From contig CAKPKE010000002.1 in assembly GCA_934167095.1 (NCBI GenBank), forward strand, positions 75,144-139,143: a stretch of DNA of 64,000 bases. Reading direction: 5' to 3'. Of the stretch, positions 44,221-51,742 are shown piece after piece. The notes under the pieces were generated by a model. That model was not told where the DNA came from. It worked only from the letters and a program-made list of their open reading frames with translations, and did not search any database. The stretch is from an uncultured Clostridia bacterium (GTDB lineage: Bacteria; Bacillota; Clostridia; TANB77; CAG-508). Made by a program: the position numbers and the translations under genes. The first letter of the stretch is position 1. Each line of letters begins with the position of its first letter.

Positions 44221-44921
44221 TCAACTGTTAAAACTTCTTTGCCAGAAATTAAATATGTTATACTTCCGAAGTTTTTGTCCTTGAAATATAGGTGCGGATA
44301 TATTTTCATTTAAACTCAAATTTTGTGTTACTTCTTGATTTTTACTTTTCTTTGTAAGGAATTTTGCATCATCTTTTAATACTGCATTTATAAATTCAGA
44401 ACTTCCTTTTGAAACAGGAATACTATTTATTAAATCTCCTTTATTTCCAAAAGAATAAACAGAATAATTGCTAAATCCATAATTTAGTAATTTTGTTGCT
44501 TCTGCAAATCTAATTGCAGAAGTAGGCGCTTTCATTATAACTCCAATTAAACTCATTCCATCACGAGTAGCACTTGCTGATAAATTGTAAAGAGCAAGGC
44601 TGGTTGAACCTGTTTTTAATCCTGTACAGCCAGAATAATTTTTAACAAGTTTATTTGTGTTTACTAAAGAAGATTTTCCATCACGAAGAGAATCCATATA
44701 AATTGTAGTGTATTTTGTAATGTCAGGGTGTTTTGTCAAAAGTTCTCTAGACATTATTGCAATATCATAACTAGAAGTAACATGGCCATCTTCGTCAATT
44801 CCATGACAATTTTTAAATGTTGTGTCATTCATTCCAAGTTCTGAGGCTTTTTCATTCATTTTAGCTACAAATGCATCTTGACTTCCTTCTAAATAATCTG
44901 CCATAGCAACAACACAGTCAT
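44221..44921 (-). CDS. dacF: D-alanyl-D-alanine carboxypeptidase (DacF-type), C-terminal part, cut off by an element
   Basis: This is the second half of a penicillin-binding-protein-type D,D-carboxypeptidase that trims the terminal D-Ala of peptidoglycan peptides. It holds VVAMADYLEGSQDAFVAKMN, the KTG box in GCTGLKTGSTS, and a C-terminal beta domain. The frame begins inside the shared hexamer at 44916-44921, and no ribosome site precedes the first ATG (44904), so it is not translated properly alone. Its missing front half lies 6.2 kb away at 51144-51620, on the same strand. The SxxK and SxN active-site motifs are in that front part and KTG is here, so neither half can work by itself. Confidence 0.92.
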
Positions 44922-44931
44922 AGAATGTTCA
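44906..44931. other. Attachment site (dacF C-terminal junction)
   Basis: On the minus strand this reads GAACATTCT-ATGACT-GTGTTGTTG: element end, shared hexamer (44916-44921), dacF. The same hexamer occurs at 51158-51163. Confidence 0.85.
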
Positions 44932-45020
44932 AAAAGAGCAAATAAAAAAATATAATTATTTAAGAGTTAAAAAATAAAAAAATGAAGAGATAAAATGTTG
45001 AAGATATAAATAAAAAAAGA

Positions 45021-45092
45021 AAAAGTCGGTCGCTAAAGAGCAACCGGCTTTTAGAGAATCTAGCCTAAGAGCTGAGTCTGCTCAGCTAGGCT
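45021..45092 (-). terminator. Tandem hairpins downstream of the first C39-like gene
   Basis: AAAGCCGGTTGCT pairs with AGCGACCGACTTT (minus strand, 45021-45052) and is followed by T-rich sequence on that strand. A second hairpin with GAGCTGAG/CTCAGC core lies at 45062-45092. Confidence 0.75.
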
Positions 45093-45149
45093 GTGGGTGG
45101 CACAAACTGTACCACCACTAGCTCTTGGTAAACATAGAGAAGAACGGTG

Positions 45150-46049
45150 TTAGTGCTGTTCTTTGTTTACCAAGGGGGCAAGGTTCCATACGCAGGTCAA
45201 GCCTCTGTCAGTGTCCATAATCATTGATTCCAGAAAACGTCGACTGGGGCATTCATAGATGAAGCCAGGGATACTGCTGTCGACAATGACTGCATGGTCG
45301 TCCTCGAAGCCAACAAGATTGACGTAGTGGCCCTCTGTTTTGGTAGGGTCGTTCAACATGTGGCCGTAGTTGACGCGTATTGTAACGGGAATGCCACGGC
45401 TCAACGTGTCAAGGATAGAACTAAATGTATACAGCCGAGTAGCCATATAAGGCGTAACGTGACCCATCAATCCAATGAGTTCATCGATAAAGAACATGGA
45501 ACCGCCAATACCAACAAGATTGCCAAGAAGTTCCTGGACATCTTTGAGATCCTTGCAGTTCTGAACATTGGGGTCATCAGGAAATGCTTCAAGTACAGCT
45601 TGCATTGTAAGCACAGGCATGCCTAAAGCAGGTCTCCGCCTTTTTTCGAAGCATACTTTACGGTACCCGCCAGATACTGCGACCTTGGTAAGGGCGCTGA
45701 AGCTGAAAGGTACTTTGCCATTGTAGATGATAGACAATGCATTGTATGGTGCAAGTACAACGCACCCACAATGCTCAATAGTTCCTACTGCACCAAAATT
45801 TTCAGAGTGGTTACTTGCAAGTTCAAACTTACCAGCTTGTGCAAGCCCACGGCATGTGTTGATAAGATGCTGGGAGTTTGAGAGATCGGCAAGGACACGC
45901 AGGTCGCTTGTGGAATCCAAAAATTTCTGGGTTGACTGGCCAATATAGTTGCCAAACATTTTGTGTAAATCCATACGAAAATTGTGTTCTGCTTTGCTCT
46001 TATCGCTTCCCGGAAAGGAAGACAAATCGAACTCTTTCTGGTCGTACAT
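45150..46049 (-). CDS. Papain-like/C39-like cysteine peptidase domain protein
   Basis: A 299-residue protein whose C-terminal 190 residues look like a C39/papain-fold domain: Cys-containing helix EHCGCVVLAPYNALSI (about residues 92-107), His in TEGHYVNLVGFEDDHAVIVD (about 246-265), and an Asp/Ser following. It is not clear which Cys is the nucleophile. There is no secretion signal, so it may act inside the cell. ATG follows AGGAGGTTTTT. GC content and codon use (GTCGAC, GGCC, CGT) are far above the host. It has its own promoter and terminator and a paralogue next door. Specific target unknown. Confidence 0.65.
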   Translation of the reverse strand: MYDQKEFDLSSFPGSDKSKAEHNFRMDLHKMFGNYIGQSTQKFLDSTSDLRVLADLSNSQHLINTCRGLAQAGKFELASNHSENFGAVGTIEHCGCVVLAPYNALSIIYNGKVPFSFSALTKVAVSGGYRKVCFEKRRRPALGMPVLTMQAVLEAFPDDPNVQNCKDLKDVQELLGNLVGIGGSMFFIDELIGLMGHVTPYMATRLYTFSSILDTLSRGIPVTIRVNYGHMLNDPTKTEGHYVNLVGFEDDHAVIVDSSIPGFIYECPSRRFLESMIMDTDRGLTCVWNLAPLVNKEQH

Positions 46050-46133
46050 AAAAACCTCCTAAAATGTGTGTATGTTTCTTCGGACGATTTTGACTTCGAT
46101 TCTCTTTAAAAATAAACTTCAAAGTCATTATTA

Positions 46134-46162
46134 ATTATACCACTTATGTTATGTAAAGTCAA
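46134..46162 (-). promoter_or_regulatory. Promoter of the first C39-like gene
   Basis: On the minus strand: TTGACT (46162-46157), 17-bp spacer, TATAAT (46139-46134). The downstream leader shares the string ACTTTGAAGTTT with the leader of the paralogue. Confidence 0.85.
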
Positions 46163-46184
46163 ATTTAGTAAATAATGAAAAGAA

Positions 46185-46219
46185 AAATGCCGGCCACTAT
46201 TTGCAAGTGGCCGGCATTT
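46185..46219 (-). terminator. Terminator of the second C39-like gene
   Basis: A perfect 14-bp stem (46185-46198 with 46206-46219; core CCGGCCACT) followed on the minus strand by TTCTTTT. Confidence 0.88.
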
Positions 46220-46274
46220 AGAGAACCGGACTGAAAAACCAAAGCTTTGGCTGATTCAGCAGTTTCTGAAGGAT

Positions 46275-47114
46275 TCATCTAGCGTTGATGTTCCATGCGC
46301 AAACACGGTCGCTATCTACAGCCATTGCGTCCAGCAAGCAATTGCTGGGGCAGTAGTTGATGAAACTGTAGAGGTGTCCATCAGAAAAGAAGGTATTTAC
46401 GGTAACAGCGTTGTCACCTTTGAATCCAACCAGGAGGACGTAATGTCCACCTTCCAGGCCAGGGACAGAGAAGTAGACAGCATCGTTCACGTAAATAGGA
46501 ACCGGACAGCCGTTGCTGAGCGCTTCAAAGATCTCAGAGAGATGGTAGAAACGCGTGTTGTTGTACGGGTGGGTTTTGCTGATGAAAGCGATGAACTCAT
46601 CAGCAAAGTACGGAGAAACTCCAACGCAAGCAGGCGCGCCCTGAACCTCATTGGAATGCTGAGATGGAGTTCTGTGCAAGCTATCCTGATCTCCCAGAAA
46701 CTCATCCAACAAGCAATCAATGGGATCGAGAGTGGGATACTCATAAATCCCATAGCCCTTAATGTCCGCTACCTTGATGAGAGTATCAAGCGGGTACAAA
46801 GACTTGCCTTTTGCAACCATCATAGCGTTGTACAGGGTAGCTGTCAGGTTATGCTGTTGCCTGCGATAGTCTTGAGTAGTTGCGAACTTGTCGGCGATTG
46901 TTAATCTTTCCGCAGTATCAACCAACTCTTTGTTGTAAGCACCTGTAGGGATGCTAAGGTACGGGTTTTCCAAAAAGCCTAAGATATTAGAATACAGGCT
47001 TTTTTTACTGGCTTCACTACAATATTTACGATGCATCCGCATCAAGTTTGTAGAGTTGAAGTCAGGAAAGTTACGGATAAGGATTTGCTTCGATACTTCC
47101 GCTAGCAATTGCAT
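46275..47114 (-). CDS. C39-like domain protein, apparent loss of the catalytic cysteine
   Basis: A 279-residue paralogue of the neighbouring gene. The C-terminal landmarks are conserved: RFYHLSEIFEALSNGCPVPI, GGHYVLLVGFKGDNAVTVNT and the ending CPSNCLLDAMAVDSDRVCAW. The region that should hold the nucleophile reads RRQQHNLTATLYNAMMVAKG, with no Cys where the paralogue has CGCVVLAPYNAL. It is probably an inactive relative with a binding role, or it uses a different residue. ATG follows GAAGGAGGTTTCC. GC-rich codon use and a private promoter and terminator mirror the paralogue. Confidence 0.65.
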   Translation of the reverse strand: MQLLAEVSKQILIRNFPDFNSTNLMRMHRKYCSEASKKSLYSNILGFLENPYLSIPTGAYNKELVDTAERLTIADKFATTQDYRRQQHNLTATLYNAMMVAKGKSLYPLDTLIKVADIKGYGIYEYPTLDPIDCLLDEFLGDQDSLHRTPSQHSNEVQGAPACVGVSPYFADEFIAFISKTHPYNNTRFYHLSEIFEALSNGCPVPIYVNDAVYFSVPGLEGGHYVLLVGFKGDNAVTVNTFFSDGHLYSFINYCPSNCLLDAMAVDSDRVCAWNINAR

Positions 47115-47197
47115 AGTGGAAACCTCCTTCTATTGTGTTGATTTCTTATCGAGCAACTTTTTGGTTCTCTTGGTAAAGAAACTTCAAAGTTATATCT

Positions 47198-47226
47198 ATT
47201 ATAACATTTATATTATGTAAAGTTAA
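47198..47226 (-). promoter_or_regulatory. Promoter of the second C39-like gene
   Basis: On the minus strand: TTAACT (47226-47221), 17-bp spacer, TATAAT (47203-47198). The sequence, including the spacer TTACATAATAT, is clearly homologous to the paralogue's promoter. Confidence 0.85.
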
Positions 47227-47308
47227 ATGCTGGAAACTTTACAATATTTTTTACTACTAAAATTAATAATTTTTTATTTCAATTCATAAAATTAGTTGAG
47301 GCGATTTT

Positions 47309-47431
47309 ATGAAAGAAAGTAAATATGAAATTGAGGTAATATTTAATGAAAACGGAGTGTCTTTTCAAGAGCTAGTAGAAAAAATACTAGTAAATAAAAT
47401 TTTAAGTAAGGATTTTGAAGATGAATTATAA
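47309..47431 (+). CDS. 40-residue protein preceding the recombinases
   Basis: A small acidic protein (MKESKYEIEVIFNENGVSFQ, ending FEDEL) whose stop overlaps the start of the first recombinase, so the two are translationally coupled. Similar short ORFs often precede clustered serine recombinases in Clostridia. A role as accessory or directionality factor is possible but not shown by the sequence. A weak GAGGCGA box precedes the ATG. Confidence 0.65.
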   Translation: MKESKYEIEVIFNENGVSFQELVEKILVNKILSKDFEDEL

Positions 47432-48800
47432 TGTTGGTTTGTATATAAGGCTTAGTAGAGAAGATGGAGATAAAGAAGAAAGCGAAAGTGTAACAAATCA
47501 AAGAAAAATTTTGCAAGACTATGTAAAAGAAAATGATAATTATAAAATATACAATGAATATGTAGATGATGGTTATTCTGGAACAAATTTTGATAGGCCT
47601 GCATTTAAAAAAATGATAAAAGATATTGAAGACAAAAAAATAAATATGGTAATAACCAAAAGCTTATCAAGACTTGGGAGAGATTACATAGATACAGGAT
47701 ATTATATAGAAAAATATTTTCCTGAAAATGAAATAAGATATATAGCATTACTTGATGATGTAGATACTTTTCTAGATAAAAATTGTGAAATTGCAGCATT
47801 TAAAAATATAATGAATGATTTTTATGCAAAAGAAACATCGAAAAATGTCAAAAAAACCAAGAATAGGAAGAAAAAAGAAGGATTTTATTATATATCTGTT
47901 CCACCTTATGGTTATGATAAAATTGATAAGGCTGGAAATTTAAAAATAAATGAACTGCAAGCAGAAGTGATAAGAAAAATATATATAATGTTTTTAGATG
48001 GCTATGGTACATATCAAATTGCATGTATATTAAATAATGAAAATAGTAAAAAGAAATGGAGCCATGTTACAGTAAAAAGAGTGTTGACAAATCCGGTATA
48101 TTTTGGAACGTGTGTGCAAAATAAGACAAAGAAAATTAGCTATAAAAGCAAGAAAATAATAAAGCTTTCAAAAGAAGAATATACAATAACTAAAAATCAT
48201 CATGAAGGAATAATAAGCAAAGAAACTTTTGATATGGTACAAGATATATTTGATAGAAGCAAAAATATAAAAGTAAATAGTAAAAATGATATATTAAAAC
48301 CATTTATATACTGTAAAAAATGTGGAAATATAATGTTTTTAATAAAAAAGAAAGATGCTTTGAAAACACGAAAATATTTGGTTTGTAAAAATTGTAAAGG
48401 TAAATATATAAATTATGAAATAGTTGAAAAACAAGTATTAGAAAAGATGGAAAAAATAATAGAAAAGTATATGTCAAGTCTCGAATATGAAAAAATTGTG
48501 GAAAAAGCAGTTGCAAAAGTTAATAGAAATAAAGAAAATGTAAAAAAAGAAATAGGAAAAGTGGAAAGCAAACTAAAAAAATTATATTTAGATAAGTTAG
48601 AAGAAGTAATAGAACAAGAAGATTTTGAAATGATTGAGAAAGAACTAAAATCTCAAAAAACAGAATTAGAAAAAATTTTAAAAAAGAAAACAGAAAATGT
48701 TAAAATGCTCAGTAGCATAGATATAATTAAGAACTTAATAGATAAAATAATGATTGGAGATAATATAGAAGTAACATTAAAAATAAAAAGTAAAAATTAG
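47421..48800 (+). CDS. Large serine recombinase A
   Basis: A 459-residue site-specific recombinase. N-terminal resolvase domain: NVGLYIRLSREDGDKEESES (catalytic Ser about residue 12), VDDGYSGTNFDRPAFKKM and the ITKSLSRLGRDYIDTGYYIE helix with the conserved arginines. A recombinase domain (YGYDKIDKAGNLKINELQAE onward), a zinc ribbon (CKKCG..CKNCKG, about residues 296-326) and a coiled coil follow. ATG 47421 gives the natural N terminus and overlaps the stop of the small upstream gene. It is very likely one of the enzymes that cuts the att sites flanking the element. Confidence 0.9.
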   Translation: MNYNVGLYIRLSREDGDKEESESVTNQRKILQDYVKENDNYKIYNEYVDDGYSGTNFDRPAFKKMIKDIEDKKINMVITKSLSRLGRDYIDTGYYIEKYFPENEIRYIALLDDVDTFLDKNCEIAAFKNIMNDFYAKETSKNVKKTKNRKKKEGFYYISVPPYGYDKIDKAGNLKINELQAEVIRKIYIMFLDGYGTYQIACILNNENSKKKWSHVTVKRVLTNPVYFGTCVQNKTKKISYKSKKIIKLSKEEYTITKNHHEGIISKETFDMVQDIFDRSKNIKVNSKNDILKPFIYCKKCGNIMFLIKKKDALKTRKYLVCKNCKGKYINYEIVEKQVLEKMEKIIEKYMSSLEYEKIVEKAVAKVNRNKENVKKEIGKVESKLKKLYLDKLEEVIEQEDFEMIEKELKSQKTELEKILKKKTENVKMLSSIDIIKNLIDKIMIGDNIEVTLKIKSKN

Positions 48801-48833
48801 CAAATATAATAAAAAGAGAGGAATTTTGGTTTT

Positions 48834-50219
48834 GTGAAAAATGTAATTGCAATGTACTTAAGAATAAGTAAAGAAGATTTTGATAATGCAGAGAGTGAAA
48901 GCATACAAAACCAGCGAAAAATAATATATGATTACATAAATAAAAATTTTAAGGACAGTGAAATTATTGAATTTGTGGATGATGGATATTCAGGCACAAA
49001 TTTTAATAGACCAGCATTCAAAAAAATGTATGAGATGGTATTAGATAAAAAGATAAATGTAATTATTGTAAAAAGTTTGTCTAGATTTGGCAGAAATTAT
49101 ATAGAAACAGGAAGATTTATTGAAAAAATATTTCCCAATAATTTAGTAAGATTTATCGCTTTATTAGATAGCTTTGATAATTTTAGAGAAACAAGCATAA
49201 ATGATTTTGCACCTATAAAAGGGGTATTTAACGAACTATATTGTAAAAACACATCAGAAGCAATAAAGAAAAGCAAAAAACAAAATATGAAAGAAGGATA
49301 TTATGCTTGTAGCATAGCACCTTATGGATACAAGAAAGAAAATGGAAAATTAGTAATAAATAATCAAAATGCAAAAATTGTAAAATATATATTTGAGCTA
49401 AAGGAAAGTGGAAAAACGCAAAGAGAAATTGCTCAAATTTTAAATGAAAAAAATATTACTACACCCTCTAAAAGTGGAATATGGAAAAAATCATATATTT
49501 GTAGAATTTTGTCAAATAGAGTATACTTGGGCGAAACAATAAGGAAAAAAACAAGTAAAATAAGTTACAAATCCAAAAAAAGAATATATTATAATAGAGA
49601 AAAATATATAGTTATAAAAAATACACATGAACCAATAATTAATTATGAAACTTTTGAAAAAGTTCATGCAAATAACAAATATGGCAGAAAAATAAAACAA
49701 AAAAGTATAGAATACCCATTAAAAAATAAAATTTATTGTGATATTTGTAAAAGAAAAATGATAGTAAATAAGGTTAGAGATGATTACTATTTGTATTGTG
49801 AAAATAATATAGAAAGTGAAAAAATCTGCCCTAATAGTATGAAAATAAACTATAAAAGGATTGAAAAAGTTGTAATTGATAATATTTTAAAACAAAAAAT
49901 GAATAAGGAAAGGATAAATCAAATATGTGAAAAAGAAATGTATAATAAAAAACAAGAATTTGTAAAAAAGTTAGAATCTAAAAAGGAAAGCATAAATAAT
50001 AAAATAAAAAAATTATATAGTAAAAAATTAGAAGATAATGATACAATTTATGACGAATATAGTAGCCTAGTTTTGAAAAGAAGAAAAATTGAAGAAAAAA
50101 TAAAAAATATAAATAAAATGAAATTTGAAAATATTATAACAAAGGAAGACCTTACTCTTTTTGTTGATAAAATATATGTTAAAAGCAACAAAATAATAAT
50201 AATGTATAACTTTACATAA
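48834..50219 (+). CDS. Large serine recombinase B
   Basis: A 461-residue paralogue from a GTG start behind AGAGGAATTTT. It has KNVIAMYLRISKEDFDNAES (catalytic Ser about residue 13), DDGYSGTNFNRPAFKKMYEM, the VKSLSRFGRNYIETGRFIEK helix, a recombinase domain, a zinc ribbon (CDICKRK.., C..C) and a C-terminal coiled coil. The same length as recombinase A but only moderately similar. Two tandem recombinases often act together, one as integrase and one as partner in excision. Confidence 0.9.
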   Translation: MKNVIAMYLRISKEDFDNAESESIQNQRKIIYDYINKNFKDSEIIEFVDDGYSGTNFNRPAFKKMYEMVLDKKINVIIVKSLSRFGRNYIETGRFIEKIFPNNLVRFIALLDSFDNFRETSINDFAPIKGVFNELYCKNTSEAIKKSKKQNMKEGYYACSIAPYGYKKENGKLVINNQNAKIVKYIFELKESGKTQREIAQILNEKNITTPSKSGIWKKSYICRILSNRVYLGETIRKKTSKISYKSKKRIYYNREKYIVIKNTHEPIINYETFEKVHANNKYGRKIKQKSIEYPLKNKIYCDICKRKMIVNKVRDDYYLYCENNIESEKICPNSMKINYKRIEKVVIDNILKQKMNKERINQICEKEMYNKKQEFVKKLESKKESINNKIKKLYSKKLEDNDTIYDEYSSLVLKRRKIEEKIKNINKMKFENIITKEDLTLFVDKIYVKSNKIIIMYNFT

Positions 50220-50220
50220 A

Positions 50221-50249
50221 TTGACTTTTGGGGAAATTTATGTTATGAT
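50221..50249 (+). promoter_or_regulatory. Promoter of the S1-like gene
   Basis: TTGACT (50221-50226), 17-bp spacer, TATGAT (50244-50249). It begins one base after the recombinase B stop codon. Confidence 0.82.
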
Positions 50250-50306
50250 GAAAAAGGATTTTTTTTATGTGGATTTGTTTGTGATAAAATAAAGGAGTGA
50301 AAAAAA

Positions 50307-51053
50307 TTGTACAACTTTAAGAGTTTTGTAGAAGGAGAAAATTATTTTTTCGACAAAGGAAATTGGAACTTTTTGATAAAAAATAATGAAGTTATTTTAT
50401 CTCGGAATGAAATGATTTTACATTGTGATTGGAATGAAATGATTTTATTTAGTGATGATGACTCAATATTTTGTTCAATAGTGTTTAATTATTTAATTAA
50501 AAATTCTGGTTTCTGGGCTAAATGTACAAAAATTGAAGAGGATGGAACAGTATGGGTGTCCATAAAAGAGTATCAAAAAGAGCGGTTACAGGAAATAGAG
50601 GATGGAACAACAATTGAAGCAACTATTATTTTTGTAACTTATAACTTTTTGATTGTAGAAAAGGATGGTGTTTTTTTCAAAATTAATAAAACTGAGGTTT
50701 CCATTACTAGATTCGAAGATCTTAAAGATGTCTACCATAAAAACCAAACTGTATTAGTATATATTCTGGATAAAGAAAATGGAATGGTTTCAATAAAATG
50801 GGCCTACAGAGATTTGCAAGAATATATGCCATATAGAAGAGGTGATTTAATAATGGTTACAGTTGGACTAAAAGTTTCTGACAAAAGTGGATACTTTGTG
50901 GAAGTTACACCGCATGTTACAGCTATAATGGACTGCACAGAATACTTAGCAGAAGGTGAAAAAGTAATTTGCATGGTAAAAGGCAGAAGAAAAAACACAA
51001 TTCAGCAAAAGAATGATTTAAAGCTTAATTTTATTAGCAAATTAAGTCAATGA
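50307..51053 (+). CDS. Protein with S1-like (OB-fold) RNA-binding repeats
   Basis: A 248-residue protein from a TTG start behind AAAGGAG (spacing 9). From about residue 65 it shows S1/OB-like repeats: FWAKCTKIEEDGTVWVSIKE, GTTIEATIIFVTYNFLIVEK then NQTVLVYILDKENGMVSIKW, and GDLIMVTVGLKVSDKSGYFV then GEKVICMVKGRR. This suggests RNA or nucleic-acid binding. No signal peptide. It lies inside the dacF element but is transcribed from its own promoter with its own terminator, so it is cargo rather than recombination machinery. Family assignment is by pattern only. Confidence 0.6.
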   Translation: MYNFKSFVEGENYFFDKGNWNFLIKNNEVILSRNEMILHCDWNEMILFSDDDSIFCSIVFNYLIKNSGFWAKCTKIEEDGTVWVSIKEYQKERLQEIEDGTTIEATIIFVTYNFLIVEKDGVFFKINKTEVSITRFEDLKDVYHKNQTVLVYILDKENGMVSIKWAYRDLQEYMPYRRGDLIMVTVGLKVSDKSGYFVEVTPHVTAIMDCTEYLAEGEKVICMVKGRRKNTIQQKNDLKLNFISKLSQ

Positions 51054-51073
51054 AAAACATCGCAAACAAATCT

Positions 51074-51109
51074 AACCCGCACGGAACAATGAAAACGTGC
51101 GGGTTTTTG
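51074..51109 (+). terminator. Terminator of the S1-like gene
   Basis: A perfect 10-bp stem, AACCCGCACG (51074-51083) with CGTGCGGGTT (51096-51105), followed by T. Confidence 0.88.
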
Positions 51110-51143
51110 AATGTTATATTATATAAAATATTTAAGATTGATA

Positions 51144-51620
51144 TTATTGAACATTGTAGTCATTTGCGGATACCACACAAATAGCTTTAATCATATCACT
51201 AACAGTTAATGTTTCTCGCACATCTAACCATATTTGTGAACCGCCCATAGAAGCGGCATCTTCAGTGCAAGGAACTGCATCTGAATAAGATATCCTTCCA
51301 GAATCGACAGCTTCCATAATTAAAAGTAAGCTCATAACTTTTGTAACACTTGCTGGCCTTAATTTTTCGTGCATATTATGGTTATATAAAACTTTGCCAG
51401 TTGATTGCTCTATTAAACAAGCACTGCCACTTTCTAAGCCTAAAGAGTTTGAAGAATCAGTATCCTCATTTTCACAAAGCGGAGATGAACTTGTATCTAA
51501 TGTTTTTACTGAAGTAGAGCCATTAGCCCACACAAACAGGCTATCTTCATAAGCATAACAATATATAAAAAAGCCCATAAGAATGCTAATTATAGAAGTC
51601 AGAAATATAATTTTTTTCAT
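51144..51620 (-). CDS. dacF: D-alanyl-D-alanine carboxypeptidase (DacF-type), N-terminal part, cut off by an element
   Basis: The front half of the dacF-type gene. An N-terminal signal segment (KKIIFLTSIISILMGFFIYC) is followed by SACLIEQSTGKVLYNHNMHE, the SxxK box in RPASVTKVMS, and the SxN box at the very end (VVSAND), after which the frame runs YNVQ and stops inside the element. The junction hexamer is 51158-51163. Joined to the C-terminal part at 44221-44921 it makes a 385-residue protein, close to the length of B. subtilis DacF. VanW-like sequence lies just upstream on the same strand. Confidence 0.92.
   Translation of the reverse strand: MKKIIFLTSIISILMGFFIYCYAYEDSLFVWANGSTSVKTLDTSSSPLCENEDTDSSNSLGLESGSACLIEQSTGKVLYNHNMHEKLRPASVTKVMSLLLIMEAVDSGRISYSDAVPCTEDAASMGGSQIWLDVRETLTVSDMIKAICVVSANDYNVQ
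51149..51174. other. Attachment site (dacF N-terminal junction)
   Basis: On the minus strand this reads CCGCAA-ATGACT-ACAATGTTC: dacF, shared hexamer (51158-51163), element end. The element end is the inverted match of the one at the other junction. Confidence 0.85.
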
Positions 51621-51677
51621 ATAAATTTCAGTCCTTTCCTGTATTTAGAAGGAATATATAGTAATAAAAAAATAAAA

Positions 51678-51737
51678 TCCTCCTAAAAATATTTAATAAA
51701 TGTTATTCTTCTTATTTATTAAATATGCTTTAGAGGA
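51678..51737 (-). terminator. Long hairpin between vanW-like gene and dacF
   Basis: A perfect 13-bp core (ATATTTAATAAAT with ATTTATTAAATAT) extended by outer arms TCCTC..TAAA / TTTA..GAGGA, followed on the minus strand by a T-rich run. Terminates vanW-like transcription, so dacF would need its own promoter close by. Confidence 0.7.
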
Positions 51738-51742
51738 TAAAG

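Larger units (their letters stand above)
44916..51163. mobile_element. 6.24-kb serine-recombinase element inserted in dacF (skin-like intervening element)
   Basis: The element lies between two copies of the hexamer ATGACT (minus strand). Contents: two C39-like genes (minus strand), a 40-residue ORF, two large serine recombinases (plus strand) and an S1-like gene. The element ends read TTGAACATTCT before one hexamer and ACAATGTTCAA after the other. In a circle these form an 11-bp inverted repeat (10 of 11 matching) around ATGACT, the symmetry expected for attP of a serine integrase, with central dinucleotide GA. Excision between the hexamers leaves GCA AAT GAC TGT GTT, restoring SANDCVVAMADY in frame. 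Same logic as sigK skin elements; sporulation-linked excision is inferred. Confidence 0.9.

Noticed and set aside
44221..44904. Treating the dacF C-terminal part as an independent gene starting at ATG 44904
   Set aside because: There is no ribosome site, the frame is open further upstream through DCVVAMADY to the shared hexamer, and SxxK/SxN motifs are missing; it is the back half of one interrupted gene.
45294..46904. Open frames on the plus strand opposite the C39-like genes
   Set aside because: They are shadows of GC-richer genes on the minus strand; no ribosome sites, and the minus-strand genes have promoters, terminators and a recognisable His motif.
44905..51143. Calling the region between the dacF halves a prophage
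   Set aside because: No capsid, terminase, portal, tail or lysis gene is present; only recombinases and a few cargo genes, so an integrative or intervening element fits better.
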